A stretch of DNA of 64,000 nt. Origin: Paenibacillus sp. PL2-23 (GTDB taxonomy: Bacteria > Bacillota > Bacilli > Paenibacillales > Paenibacillaceae). Both the position numbers and the translations under genes were made by a program. The notes beneath the pieces are model-generated. The model worked only from the letters and a program-made list of their open reading frames with translations, did not search any database and was not told where the DNA came from. Positions 9,822 to 18,422 of this stretch are shown in pieces; the first letter of the stretch is position 1, and each line of letters starts with the position of its first letter. The DNA lies in assembly GCF_040834005.1 (NCBI RefSeq), contig NZ_CP162129.1, positions 3,744,001-3,808,000 on the forward strand, in the 5' to 3' direction.

Positions 9822-11912
9822 TTAACGGTTCAGCCAAGGGCGGCTTTCGCCCGATGACTTTTTTTTCGGACGGGGTGCGATTGTACGAATTACTGCTTTT
9901 TTAGCTTTTTTACGAGGCTTGGAGGCTGTTGTTTTTGTTTTGCTGCTCCCGACCAGCTCTTCCTCGCGTTTGCCGCCGCAGCCGCAATCCTCACTGCCGC
10001 CGGTCGCGGGCGCAGGCTGATTGGACCATACCGGATAGGGATAACCGGTTGGATAGCCGCTAATGTATCCGGAGTAACCTGGTGCCGGGTACATGGCCGA
10101 ATATTCATGGAAGGAGCCATGCGCCATCGGCGTTACCATGCCCGCGTTCGGGTTCGACGACAGCGGCGATACCATGCTCGCGTTCGGGTTCGACGACAGC
10201 GGCGATACCATGCCTGCATTCGGGTTCGATGACAGCGGCGTTACCATACCCGCGTTCGGATTCGACGACAGCGGCGATACCATGCCCGCGTTCGGGTTCG
10301 ATGACAGCGGTGTTACCATGCCCGCATTCGGGTTCGATGACAGCGGCGATACCATGCCTTTGTGAGGTCCTTCCGACAGCGGCATGACGGAATGGCCGTA
10401 GCCCCACACCGGACCTGCTGAATATGGCATCATGCCAGGCGCTGGGTAGCCCGCAGGATACATGCCCGGGGGACAATCGTACGGATACATAGCAGGCGTG
10501 TCGCTGAGCGGACCCATGTTGGATGGAGCGCCAGCTTGGTAAGGCATAATATTCGGCGAATCCTGCATGCTCATTGCTTCTGTAGCCGGCACCTGGTACT
10601 GCTGGAACAAATCCACGCTTTCCATATAGTTCGAATGCATTGGTGTAACCTTTGTTTCGATTGGCTTCTCGATCGGCAGGGCCTTCTTCCCGGCATATGG
10701 CATCACTTTAGTAGCTGGAGCCACATTGGAGAGCGGAGCCATATTGTCCGCCATGGCCCCCATGTTGCCTACGCTAAGAGGCGAGACGTTGCCTGTTGCC
10801 ATTGGCGATACGTTCGACAGCGGCGATACGTTGCCTGTTGCCATTGGCGATACGTTCGCAAGAGGCGAGACGTTGGCCTCAGATGCCGGTAATGTTTTGC
10901 CAGTTGACAGAGGTGCAACATTCGACTTTAGCGGTGAAATATCACCCGTTGCGAGCGGCGCATATTGCGGCGAGTTTGGCGTAATATCTCCTGTTGCCAG
11001 CGGAGAAACGTTAGCACCCGACAACGGCATCATTTTACCCGTTGACAGGGGCGCTATATTAGCCGAGTTTGGCGGCGTCTTGCCTGTCGACAACGGCTCG
11101 ACCTTGGAAGCCAGTGGCTCCACTTTGGACGCCAGTGGCTCGACCTTGGACGCCAATGGCTCCACTTTAGACGCCAGCGGCTCGACCTTGGACGCCAATG
11201 GCTCCACTTTGGACGCCAGTGGCTCGACTTTGGACGCCAGCGGCTCCACTTTGGACGCCAGCGGCTCGACCTTGGACGCCAGCGGCTCGACCTTGGACGC
11301 CAATGGCTCCACTTTTGGCTCCGATTTTTTTTGCGCGGGCTCTACCTTTGCCGCAGGCGGCTTAGGAGCTGGCGCTGGGGGCACCGGGGACACAATTGGA
11401 GCGGTTGGCGTTTTTTCGGAAGCAAAGCCTGTGAACGTCTTGCCGATCACCGGAGCTGTAGACAGCTTGCCGACAACGCCCTGTACGCTTTGCATAAGGG
11501 AAGACGGGCTGAGGGGATGAGTTGGCGTTTTGCCTGGCACGCTCTGCGCGCCAAAAGCAGCCGGCACCTGAGCGTCAGCCTTCGGGATGTTAACAATCTC
11601 GCCGGTCAGCAGCACGTTGGGGTTTTTAAGATGCGGATTGGCATGAATCATCGTCGCCAGCGGAACGCCCCAAGCTTTGGACAGCTTCCACATCGTATCT
11701 CCCTGCTTCACGACATGCTGGTGCATAATGTCCATGCCATGCACGCCCTGATGCCCTCCGCTGCTGGAAGGAACTTTGATCTTCATGCCGATCTCCAGCA
11801 CATCCGGATTTGTAATGCCCGGGTTCAATGCCAGGATCTCTTCGACTGAAACCTTGTACTTCTGGCCGATGAAGTATAAGGTATCGCCTTTTTTGACCAT
11901 ATGGATTTTCAC
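9822..11912 (-). CDS. safA: SafA-like spore coat morphogenetic LysM protein
   Basis: Two LysM domains (residues 1-48 with VKKGDTLYFIGQKYKVS, and ~63-111 with VKQGDTMWKLSKAWGV) should bind spore cortex peptidoglycan. They head a long, low-complexity tail. The tail has ten tandem KVEPLAS heptads (200-269), a degenerate APLSTGK/SPLATGN section (270-400), a Met/Pro/Tyr-rich part and six 12-residue PLSSNPNAGMV units (~523-594). It ends in a Cys/Gly patch (CGCGGKREEE) and a basic terminus. GTG 11912 has AGGAGG 11 nt upstream. The LysM start plus synteny (safA lies near bofC/pheA in B. subtilis) support SafA; the tail is far longer than in B. subtilis. Confidence 0.8.
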   Translation of the reverse strand: MKIHMVKKGDTLYFIGQKYKVSVEEILALNPGITNPDVLEIGMKIKVPSSSGGHQGVHGMDIMHQHVVKQGDTMWKLSKAWGVPLATMIHANPHLKNPNVLLTGEIVNIPKADAQVPAAFGAQSVPGKTPTHPLSPSSLMQSVQGVVGKLSTAPVIGKTFTGFASEKTPTAPIVSPVPPAPAPKPPAAKVEPAQKKSEPKVEPLASKVEPLASKVEPLASKVEPLASKVEPLASKVEPLASKVEPLASKVEPLASKVEPLASKVEPLASKVEPLSTGKTPPNSANIAPLSTGKMMPLSGANVSPLATGDITPNSPQYAPLATGDISPLKSNVAPLSTGKTLPASEANVSPLANVSPMATGNVSPLSNVSPMATGNVSPLSVGNMGAMADNMAPLSNVAPATKVMPYAGKKALPIEKPIETKVTPMHSNYMESVDLFQQYQVPATEAMSMQDSPNIMPYQAGAPSNMGPLSDTPAMYPYDCPPGMYPAGYPAPGMMPYSAGPVWGYGHSVMPLSEGPHKGMVSPLSSNPNAGMVTPLSSNPNAGMVSPLSSNPNAGMVTPLSSNPNAGMVSPLSSNPNASMVSPLSSNPNAGMVTPMAHGSFHEYSAMYPAPGYSGYISGYPTGYPYPVWSNQPAPATGGSEDCGCGGKREEELVGSSKTKTTASKPRKKAKKAVIRTIAPRPKKKSSGESRPWLNR
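10131..10346 (-). repeat. Six tandem 36-bp coding repeats in safA
   Basis: Six near-identical 36-bp units encode PLSSNPNAGMV followed by S or T (residues ~523-594). One unit has Ser for Gly. The DNA units differ mainly at third positions, as expected for a translated repeat. Confidence 0.9.
11106..11315 (-). repeat. Ten tandem 21-bp coding repeats in safA
   Basis: Ten 21-bp units each encode the heptad KVEPLAS (residues 200-269), followed by a variant KVEPLSTG. Variation between units is almost entirely synonymous (GCCAG/GCCAA and TCGACC/TCCACT on the plus strand). Confidence 0.92.
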
Positions 11913-12074
11913 TTCGCCGACAACCTCCTGTCACGTTCTGAATAACCTGGCACGGCTAATGCCTGTTATCAATCTCTACATCCTATGCAGAACATGGGCA
12001 GGTGTCGCCACTTTCCATTGAAAAAATCGCCGATGCTTGTACCTTTTCATCCCAGTTGCCCCTTAGCGATCCCT

Positions 12075-12116
12075 CTCATGCTGAAAAATCCTCTATCGAG
12101 GCCTTTCAGAGATGAG
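12075..12116. other. Extended intergenic hairpin upstream of safA
   Basis: CTCAT (12075), CTGAAA (12081) and CCTC (12090) pair with GAGG (12098), TTTCAG (12104) and ATGAG (12112) around the loop TATC. That makes 15 paired bases with small internal bulges. It lies about 160 nt upstream of safA in the 515-bp gene-free gap 11913-12427. No U-run follows on either strand, so it is not an ordinary terminator. Confidence 0.6.
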
Positions 12117-12146
12117 CCATCGTGTCATCATCTCGACCGGGCGTTC

Positions 12147-12280
12147 TAACGGTCAAAAAAATCCTTTTAGACTAGTCAAATTGGCCATCCAAAGTTGTAA
12201 CGGACATTTTCGAATGTTAGAACGACAATGGAGGTAAAGTCGGTGCGTTTAGGAGGGCTAAGCGTCCAGTTTGACCGTTA
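12147..12280. repeat. 134-bp segment bounded by 11-bp perfect inverted repeats
   Basis: TAACGGTCAAA (12147-12157) is the exact reverse complement of TTTGACCGTTA (12270-12280). A second inverted pair (GTTCTAAC at 12143, GTTAGAAC near 12217) lies nearby. TAACGG recurs 51 bp apart (12147, 12198), and CTAAGCG 50 bp apart (12258, 12308). The central part (12201-12240) resembles 32322-32362. No reading frame of note lies inside, so it could be a small non-autonomous repeat element. Confidence 0.55.
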
Positions 12281-12291
12281 CAGGCTGGAAA

Positions 12292-12322
12292 GCGCTAAGC
12301 TCGAGCTCTAAGCGCATTTTTT
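12292..12322 (+). terminator. Plus-strand terminator-like hairpin with no upstream gene
   Basis: GCGCTAAG (12292-12299) pairs with CTAAGCGC (12308-12315) with one A-A mismatch around CTCGAGCT, followed by ATTTTTT. This is a plausible Rho-independent terminator on the plus strand. However, no plus-strand gene precedes it; the nearest genes are on the minus strand. Confidence 0.5.
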
Positions 12323-12370
12323 GAGCGTTAGCGTCATGGCGTTCGAACCGCGAAATCAATTCTATAACTA

Positions 12371-12412
12371 CAAAAAAGACCCCTCGCCATATCGGCAAAG
12401 GGCCTCCACTCA
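12371..12412 (-). terminator. Intrinsic terminator of the thrR-hom-thrB-pheA-ilvE operon
   Basis: On the minus strand a GC-rich stem (GGCCCTTTGCC with GGCGAGGGGTC, some wobble) is followed by TTTTTTG, starting 16 bp after the ilvE stop. Confidence 0.75.
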
Positions 12413-12427
12413 TCCTAACGATATCAA

Positions 12428-13309
12428 TTAGCCGTAAACCTTCACGCCGTCAACCGTCACCATAGCACGGAATTCCTTGAGCAGATGCGTCGTGATAGGA
12501 CCGGCTTGTCCGGAGCCAATGGTGCGTCCGTCTACTTCCCGAACGGCAATGACCTCAGCAGCCGTACCGGTGAAAAACACCTCATCCGCGACATATACAT
12601 CATGCAGCGTAAACGGCTCTTCCTTCAGCTTGTAGCCAAGCTTGCCGCATAGCTCCATAATCGCGCCCCGCGTTATGCCTTCCAGCGCGCCAACGTAGCA
12701 AGGCGGCGTGAACACCGTGCCGTTCTTAATAATAAAGATGTTGTCGCTGGATCCCTCCGCCACATAGCCTTGAGAGTTAAGCATAATGGCTTCGCCGACG
12801 CCGGCGAGATTCGCTTGGATTTTGACCAATATATTGTTCAAGTAATTAAGCGACTTGATCTTCGGATTAAGAGCGTCTGGAATGTTGCGGCGCTGGGACA
12901 CAGATACCGACACAAGACCATTCTTGTAGGCTTCCTCCGGATAAATGGCAAGCTGCTCCACAATGATGATGACCCATGCCGAAGGGCAGCGCTTGGGATC
13001 CAATCCCAGATTGCCGGGACCGCGGGACACAACAAGACGGATATAGCCGTCACGCAGTCCATTGCGGCGAATCGTCTCCACGAGCGCATCCTGCATCTCG
13101 TCAATCGTCAGCGGAATGTCCAGCATAATGGATTTGGCGGAATCGTACAGGCGGTCCAGATGCTCCTTGCACTTAAAGATATTGCCGTCATAAATGCGAA
13201 TGCCTTCAAATATGCCATCTCCGTACAGGAAGCCGTGGTCATAGACCGAAATTTTGGCGTCTTCCTTCGTCACAAAATCACCATTCAAATATATCCATTG
13301 CTGTGCCAT
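12428..13309 (-). CDS. ilvE: Branched-chain amino acid aminotransferase (class IV)
   Basis: PLP enzyme interconverting Leu, Ile or Val with their 2-oxo acids. The 293 residues are typical of fold-type IV BCATs: YDHGFLYGDGIFEGIR near the N-terminus, the PLP lysine in KIKSLNYLNNILVK (~150-160), the EGSSDNIFII segment and EGITRGAIMEL. It is the last gene of the thrR-hom-thrB-pheA operon, 36 bp after pheA. D-amino-acid transaminase is a related family, but length and motifs favour IlvE. Confidence 0.92.
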   Translation of the reverse strand: MAQQWIYLNGDFVTKEDAKISVYDHGFLYGDGIFEGIRIYDGNIFKCKEHLDRLYDSAKSIMLDIPLTIDEMQDALVETIRRNGLRDGYIRLVVSRGPGNLGLDPKRCPSAWVIIIVEQLAIYPEEAYKNGLVSVSVSQRRNIPDALNPKIKSLNYLNNILVKIQANLAGVGEAIMLNSQGYVAEGSSDNIFIIKNGTVFTPPCYVGALEGITRGAIMELCGKLGYKLKEEPFTLHDVYVADEVFFTGTAAEVIAVREVDGRTIGSGQAGPITTHLLKEFRAMVTVDGVKVYG

Positions 13310-13345
13310 GCTAGCTCTTACACCTCCGAAGTGTATGTCTATCTA

Positions 13346-14221
13346 TTAGGATAACTGCTCGTAAGTAAAGCTTGGGTAACAGCCCAGCACCCGAATCTGA
13401 CAGCCGATAGCTTCAATTTCCTGCAAGGCGGCGGGCAGAAGCACGGACTCCAGAGACATCTCGATTTCGATATAAAAATAATAATTGCCCAGCTTCTTCT
13501 TCGTCGGTCTCGACTCAATGCGCGACAGGTTGATGCGCCGCCACGCGAAGGCGGACAGCACCTGATGAAGCGCCCCTGGATAATCCTCCGGCAGCGTGAC
13601 GAGTATGCTCGTCTTCACCCGCTCCGAGGTTCGGGCGGTATACGGCTTGTTGCCAACCAGCATGAACCGGGTATAGTTGTTGTCATGATCCGTAATTTCC
13701 GTCGCCAGCAGGTCCAGATCGTTGTTCGAAGCCGCAATACGTGTGCCGATTGCGGCAATGCCTTCACCGGGATGCTCGCGTACAATACGTACAGCCTCAG
13801 CCGTGCTGCTTACCGGCTCTGTCTCGACGCCGGGAAGATGAGCGCGCAGAAACTGCAGGCACTGAGCGATGGCAACGGGATGGCTGAGCACCTTCTTGAT
13901 ACGGGTAAGCTCCAGCCCACCGTCGTTGTTCAATAGCTCGGCCTTGCGTCCGATCAGGTTCTGGATGGAGGGATATACCCATTCCGCCTGCATCGGTAGA
14001 TCCACCTCATGCACCAGCCAATCCATGTGCAGACTGACGGAGCCTTCAATCGTATTCTCGATGGGAATGACGCTGTAGTCGCTAATGCCATTCACAGTGG
14101 ATTGGAACACGTCCGCGATCAGGCGATGGTGCTTCCACTCCACCTGATCCTCTACCGCGAACAAATGCTTGGCGGCTTCGTCCGACACAGAGCCAGCCGG
14201 CAATAATGCTATCGTCTTCAT
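13346..14221 (-). CDS. pheA: Prephenate dehydratase
   Basis: Converts prephenate to phenylpyruvate for phenylalanine synthesis. The catalytic part (1-~185) contains the conserved NYTRF motif. The C-terminal ACT domain (~200-285) carries the ESRPTKKKLGNYYFYIE stretch used for Phe feedback inhibition. Its N-terminus (MKTIALLPAGSVSDEAA) is a little unusual, since the family often has GPxGSYS. ATG 14221 overlaps the thrB stop as ATGA; the 38-residue upstream extension lies within thrB and is not used. The length, 291 residues, is normal for a monofunctional enzyme. Confidence 0.95.
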   Translation of the reverse strand: MKTIALLPAGSVSDEAAKHLFAVEDQVEWKHHRLIADVFQSTVNGISDYSVIPIENTIEGSVSLHMDWLVHEVDLPMQAEWVYPSIQNLIGRKAELLNNDGGLELTRIKKVLSHPVAIAQCLQFLRAHLPGVETEPVSSTAEAVRIVREHPGEGIAAIGTRIAASNNDLDLLATEITDHDNNYTRFMLVGNKPYTARTSERVKTSILVTLPEDYPGALHQVLSAFAWRRINLSRIESRPTKKKLGNYYFYIEIEMSLESVLLPAALQEIEAIGCQIRVLGCYPSFTYEQLS

Positions 14222-15216
14222 GCTCTGACTTCTCCTTTGATTCGATCCATCAGCGTGAGCCGCGCGCCGCCAGAAGCGGAGCCGTCCCACTCCTCTACCG
14301 TTGCCTCCGCCCCGCTGCTGCAAGGCGACAACCACAACGTCTCGGCTTGGATGCCTTCCTTCGCCAGCGTCGACTTCAGAAACTCCGCAAGCGCGGCTTT
14401 CTTCTCGCCGCTTGCGCCGTCCACGAACGCGATCAGCGTCGGCCCAGCTCCGCTGAGCGCCGCTCCAAGCGCGCCGTAATCCGCGGCGCGCTCCAGAATC
14501 TCCGCCATGCCAGGAATCAGCGCTGCACGATAAGGCTGGTGCAGCCGATCCTTCATCGCATGGCGGATCAGCTCCAGCTCACCGCTGGCCAGCGCCGCGA
14601 CGAGCAGCGAGCTCCGGCCGACGTTGAATACCGCGTCGGCCATGGACACCGTAGAAGGCAGCGCATGGCGCGCCTTCTCCGTCGCCAGCTGGAACGCTGG
14701 AATGGCGACCAGCGTCTCCAGCCTCTCATGCGGCTCGATCCGCGCGTAATGCGCCTCCGAGCCATCCCAGGCGGATACGACAATGCCGCCGAACAGCGAC
14801 GCGCCGACATTGTCGGGATGGCCTTCCAGCTCCGTAGCGATCTGGAACAGCTTGTGCTTGCTCAGCGGGCTGCCTATCAGCTCGTTTGCGGCCACCAGCG
14901 CGCCCACAATAGCGGAAGCGCTGGAGCCAAGACCTCTTGCAAGCGGAACGTCGCTGTACATGGAGATGGCAAGCTCCGGCACGCTTACTCCCGCTTCCTG
15001 GAACACAAGCTGAGCCACCTTGAACAGCAGGTTGGATTTGTCGCGAGGCAGGCTATCCATGCCGTCGCCATAGAATGCAAACGTCGTTTCTCCCGACTCC
15101 GGAATGGACATCTCAATCCAGCCGTAGAGCGACAGCGCCATGCCTAGCGTGTCGAAGCCCGGACCCAGATTGGCGGTGCTGGCGGGAACCTTTACAATGA
15201 CTCTGCGATCCTTCAT
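14218..15216 (-). CDS. thrB: Homoserine kinase
   Basis: GHMP-family kinase phosphorylating homoserine in the threonine branch. Motifs: VKVPASTANLGPGFDTLG at the N-terminus, the ATP loop LARGLGSSASAIVGAL (~92-107) and the C-terminal LSGAGPTLIAF. GTG 15234 is possible, but ATG 15216 has GAAGG 8 nt upstream and starts just after the hom stop, giving 332 residues. Threonine synthase (thrC), which usually separates hom and thrB in Bacillus, is absent from this operon. Confidence 0.96.
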   Translation of the reverse strand: MKDRRVIVKVPASTANLGPGFDTLGMALSLYGWIEMSIPESGETTFAFYGDGMDSLPRDKSNLLFKVAQLVFQEAGVSVPELAISMYSDVPLARGLGSSASAIVGALVAANELIGSPLSKHKLFQIATELEGHPDNVGASLFGGIVVSAWDGSEAHYARIEPHERLETLVAIPAFQLATEKARHALPSTVSMADAVFNVGRSSLLVAALASGELELIRHAMKDRLHQPYRAALIPGMAEILERAADYGALGAALSGAGPTLIAFVDGASGEKKAALAEFLKSTLAKEGIQAETLWLSPCSSGAEATVEEWDGSASGGARLTLMDRIKGEVRA

Positions 15217-15220
15217 CCCA

Positions 15221-16507
15221 TTAACCTTCAACACGGTAGACGCTTTTTACTTTGTGAACAACATCCAGCGATTCGAATTCGCCAATAACCTTCTGGATGG
15301 CTGCCTTGCTCGCGTCATGCGTAATAATAATAATTTCCGCCTCTGGATTGCTTGGATTCGGCTGCTGCAGCACAGACTCCAGGCTGACCTCGAAGTCCGC
15401 GAACACTTGCGTAATGCGGGCAAGCACGCCTGCGCGGTCCGCTACATGCAGCAGAAGGAAATATTTGGACGAGATCTGCTCGTCGGTTTTGAGCTTCTTC
15501 TCCTTGTACGCCACGGCGCCTTGCTTGCCATTGACGCCAAGCTTCAGGTTTTTGACGACGGCCACAAGGTCGGCCACAATCGACGTAGCTGTAGGCAGCT
15601 CGCCTGCGCCCGCGCCGTAGAACATCGTCTCGCCAACCGCTTCGCCGTACACATATACGGCATTGAAGACTCCGTTAACGGAAGCGATAGGATGCGATTG
15701 CTTCACCATCGTCGGTTGGACGCTGATGCTGATCAGATCGTCCTGACGCTCCGCGATGCCAAGCAGCTTCAGCTCGTAGCCAAGACGCTTGGCGTACAGA
15801 ATATCCTCCTTGCTGACGGAAGAGATTCCCTTCGCCGACACATCCTCCAGCGCAACGTTGGAGCGGAAGCCCAGCGTTGCCAGAATCGTCATTTTGCGCG
15901 CTGCATCAAGTCCTTCGACATCGGAGGTCGGATCCGCTTCCGCGTAGCCCAGCTCCTGCGCTTCCTTCAGCACATCGCCGTACGAAGCGCCCTCTTGGCT
16001 CATCTTGGTCAGAATGTAGTTGGTTGTGCCGTTTACGATACCCATAATTTTGGTAATGCGGTCGGAGGAGAAGCCCTCCACCAGCGTACGCAGAATCGGA
16101 ATACCGCCCGCCACGCTTGCCTCATACAAGACATCGCAGCGATGCTCCTGCGCCTTGGCCAAAATTTCCGGTCCGTGCAACGCCATCAGATCCTTGTTCG
16201 CCGTTACAACATGCTTGCCGAGCGACAGCGCTTCGAGAATATACTCCTTCGTTCCCGCGATTCCGCCCATCACTTCCACGATCACGTCGATTTCCGGGTG
16301 GCGGATAATTTCCCACGGGTCCTCCGTCAGCTTATCCGGCGATACCGAAATGCTGCGGGACTTGCTCTTATTCTGCACCAGTACCTTCTCAATCATGATA
16401 GGGGAGCCCACCTGGCTCTGCAAATCCTCCTGATGGCCTTCCACAATGCGCACCACGCCTGTTCCCACTGTGCCTAATCCCAATAAACCAACCTTTACCG
16501 GCTTCAT
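15221..16507 (-). CDS. hom: Homoserine dehydrogenase
   Basis: Reduces aspartate semialdehyde to homoserine at the Thr/Met branch point. The 428 residues hold a Rossmann NAD(P) domain (GLLGLGTVGTGVVRIV at ~7-22), the catalytic region with VVTANKDLMALHG and GIVNGTTNYILTKM, and a C-terminal ACT domain (LLLHVADRAGVLARITQ from ~350) for threonine feedback. It starts 25 bp after thrR and is followed directly by thrB. Confidence 0.97.
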   Translation of the reverse strand: MKPVKVGLLGLGTVGTGVVRIVEGHQEDLQSQVGSPIMIEKVLVQNKSKSRSISVSPDKLTEDPWEIIRHPEIDVIVEVMGGIAGTKEYILEALSLGKHVVTANKDLMALHGPEILAKAQEHRCDVLYEASVAGGIPILRTLVEGFSSDRITKIMGIVNGTTNYILTKMSQEGASYGDVLKEAQELGYAEADPTSDVEGLDAARKMTILATLGFRSNVALEDVSAKGISSVSKEDILYAKRLGYELKLLGIAERQDDLISISVQPTMVKQSHPIASVNGVFNAVYVYGEAVGETMFYGAGAGELPTATSIVADLVAVVKNLKLGVNGKQGAVAYKEKKLKTDEQISSKYFLLLHVADRAGVLARITQVFADFEVSLESVLQQPNPSNPEAEIIIITHDASKAAIQKVIGEFESLDVVHKVKSVYRVEG

Positions 16508-16532
16508 ATATACCCTCCGCTTACCTTCGATT

Positions 16533-16970
16533 TTAACCGCGCCCGATGATCGCCGCTTTCCGCACGCCGGACTGGCCCTTCAGCGCTTCAATGAGGTCCG
16601 AGGCGTCCCCTGCGACCTGCGACACATCCACTGACAGCACCACGTTGGCGTAGCCCTGCAGCGGAATGCTCTGATTCATCGTGAGCACATTCCCTTCCTT
16701 TGCGGCGATTAAGCCCAGAACGCTGGACAAGACCCCTGCCCGATGCTCCAAATCCATGGCAATCGTAACGATTCTCTCCTGCGTCATTTCGTTCAGCTCG
16801 TATATGCCATCCTTGTATTTGTAGAAGGCGCTTCGGCTTAGACCTGCCCGGTCGACGGCTTCATGCACGGTCGTCGCCTTGCCGCTCGCCAGCATCTCCT
16901 TGGCCTGAATCGTCTTCTGTAACGCTTCCGGCAAAATGTCCTCCCGAACGACATAATAGCGATCAGCCAC
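16533..16970 (-). CDS. thrR: ACT-domain regulator, ThrR/PheB (UPF0735) family
   Basis: Small protein of 145 residues. The N-terminal half has a helix-turn-helix-like section (TTVHEAVDRAGLSRSAFYKYKDGI, ~34-57), and the C-terminal ACT domain (~68-145) begins RIVTIAMDLEHRAGVLSSVL. The B. subtilis homologue (YszB/ThrR, formerly PheB) represses the threonine biosynthetic operon. Here it is the first gene of thrR-hom-thrB-pheA-ilvE, which fits autoregulation by sensing an amino acid through the ACT domain. RBS AAGGAGGA is strong. Confidence 0.85.
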   Translation of the reverse strand: MADRYYVVREDILPEALQKTIQAKEMLASGKATTVHEAVDRAGLSRSAFYKYKDGIYELNEMTQERIVTIAMDLEHRAGVLSSVLGLIAAKEGNVLTMNQSIPLQGYANVVLSVDVSQVAGDASDLIEALKGQSGVRKAAIIGRG

Positions 16971-17012
16971 TTTCGTCCTCCTTAAAAAGACAATTGTACA
17001 CCTATAGTGGAC

Positions 17013-17041
17013 ATTATATCGAAAGCAGCGCTCTACGGCAA
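17013..17041 (-). promoter_or_regulatory. Sigma-A promoter of the thrR operon
   Basis: Minus strand: -35 TTGCCG (17036-17041), 17-nt spacer, -10 TATAAT (17013-17018). The start would be near 17006. Just downstream, GTACAATTGTC (around 16990-17000) contains the palindrome ACAATTGT, a possible operator overlapping the transcript start. Confidence 0.8.
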
Positions 17042-17052
17042 TAGGCTTTCAA

Positions 17053-17078
17053 GAAAAAAGACGACTTGCGTCGTCTAT
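17053..17078 (-). terminator. Intrinsic terminator after obgE
   Basis: Perfect 7-bp stem AGACGAC/GTCGTCT with loop GCAA, then TTTTTTC on the minus strand. It starts 6 bp past the obgE stop and insulates the thrR operon. Confidence 0.9.
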
Positions 17079-17083
17079 TGTCT

Positions 17084-18409
17084 CTAATCGTAAGGGTTAT
17101 AATCACTGCCTTCAAAAAATTCAAACGCAAAGTCCGCAACCTGCACCATGTCGCCGTCCTTTGCCCCAGCCTTGCGCAGCGCGTCGTCAACGCCAAGCCT
17201 GCGCATTGTGCGCGCGAATCGCATCACCGCATCGTACGAGTTGAGATTCATCCGTTTCATCATACGAGCGATGCCTTCGCTCTCCACGACAAAGATTTCG
17301 TCTTCGCGATGGATGGTGAACGTGATATCTTCCTTCTTCTCGTAGCTGTATACCTTACGCTCCTCGATTTCCTTCACTTCCTCGACCTCGGCGTTCACCG
17401 CGATCGTATCCAGCAAGTCAGCCGCTTTGTACAGCAGCTCCTGAATGCCCTGCTTGGTCAGCGAAGATATCGGCACGATCTGATGCACCCGCTCCTCGCC
17501 CAGCGCCTCCAGCTGCTCCTTGAAGAAAGCGAGCTGCTCCTCCGCCTCCGGCATATCCATCTTGTTCGCCGCAATAATCTGCGGACGCTCCGCAAGCTTC
17601 GCGTTGTACAGCCTCAGCTCCGCGTTAATCTTCTGCCAGTCGTCGAACGGATCTCTGCCCTCGGACGCCGCCATGTCGACGACATGAATGATAACCCTCG
17701 TCCGCTCCACGTGACGGAGAAACTCGTGTCCGAGCCCAACGCCTTCATGAGCACCTTCGATTAAGCCCGGCAAATCCGCCATGACAAAGCTGCGGCCGTC
17801 GCCAACTTCGACCACGCCAAGGTTGGGGGTAATCGTCGTGAAGTGATACGCTCCGATCTTCGGCTTTGCGCCAGATACGACGGACAGAAGCGTCGATTTG
17901 CCAACGCTCGGGAACCCGACAAGCCCGATATCCGCCATTACCTTCATCTCCAGCACAACCCAGCGTTCCTGGCCCTCCTCTCCGTTCTCCGAAATATAAG
18001 GAGCCGGATTGGTCGCCGTTGCGAACCGGATGTTGCCCCGACCGCCGCGTCCGCCCTTGGCAACAACTACCTGCTGGCCATGCCTGGTCATATCGGCTAT
18101 AATCTCGCCGGAATCGTCATCTATGATGACTGTACCCGGTGGAATACGTACGATAGTGTCTTCCGCGCTGGCGCCGTGCATGCCCTTGACCTTCCCGCGC
18201 TCGCCGCGCTCCGCCTTGAAATGCTTCTGATAGCGGAAATCCATCAGCGTGCGCAAGCCTTCATCCACGCGGAAGATCAGATCGCCGCCGTTGCCGCCGT
18301 CTCCACCCGCAGGACCGCCGTTCTCCACATACTTCTCTCGACGGAACGATACGATGCCATCACCGCCGTCTCCGCCTTTTACAAAAATTTTCGCCTTATC
18401 GACAAACAT
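17084..18409 (-). CDS. obgE: GTPase Obg
   Basis: Essential ribosome-associated GTPase involved in 50S assembly and stress or sporulation signalling. The 441 residues show the glycine-rich Obg fold (1-158), a G domain with G1 GFPSVGKS (165-172), [16 protein letters not shown] as G3, NKMD as G4 and a C-terminal OCT domain (~350-425). It lies 13 bp after spo0B, the same pairing as in B. subtilis, where Obg influences the phosphorelay. Confidence 0.98.
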   Translation of the reverse strand: MFVDKAKIFVKGGDGGDGIVSFRREKYVENGGPAGGDGGNGGDLIFRVDEGLRTLMDFRYQKHFKAERGERGKVKGMHGASAEDTIVRIPPGTVIIDDDSGEIIADMTRHGQQVVVAKGGRGGRGNIRFATATNPAPYISENGEEGQERWVVLEMKVMADIGLVGFPSVGKSTLLSVVSGAKPKIGAYHFTTITPNLGVVEVGDGRSFVMADLPGLIEGAHEGVGLGHEFLRHVERTRVIIHVVDMAASEGRDPFDDWQKINAELRLYNAKLAERPQIIAANKMDMPEAEEQLAFFKEQLEALGEERVHQIVPISSLTKQGIQELLYKAADLLDTIAVNAEVEEVKEIEERKVYSYEKKEDITFTIHREDEIFVVESEGIARMMKRMNLNSYDAVMRFARTMRRLGVDDALRKAGAKDGDMVQVADFAFEFFEGSDYNPYD

Positions 18410-18422
18410 GTCTTGCCTCCGT

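Noticed and set aside
10093-11520. Long plus-strand frames opposite safA (90 and 264 codons)
   Set aside because: They arise from the repetitive codons of safA. The minus-strand frame has LysM domains and synonymous variation, whereas the plus frames have only repeats.
15140-16477. 445-codon plus-strand frame opposite hom
   Set aside because: It is antisense to a clear homoserine dehydrogenase, with His/Arg/Gln-rich composition typical of shadow frames in GC-rich DNA. The same applies to 59303-60811 opposite tig.
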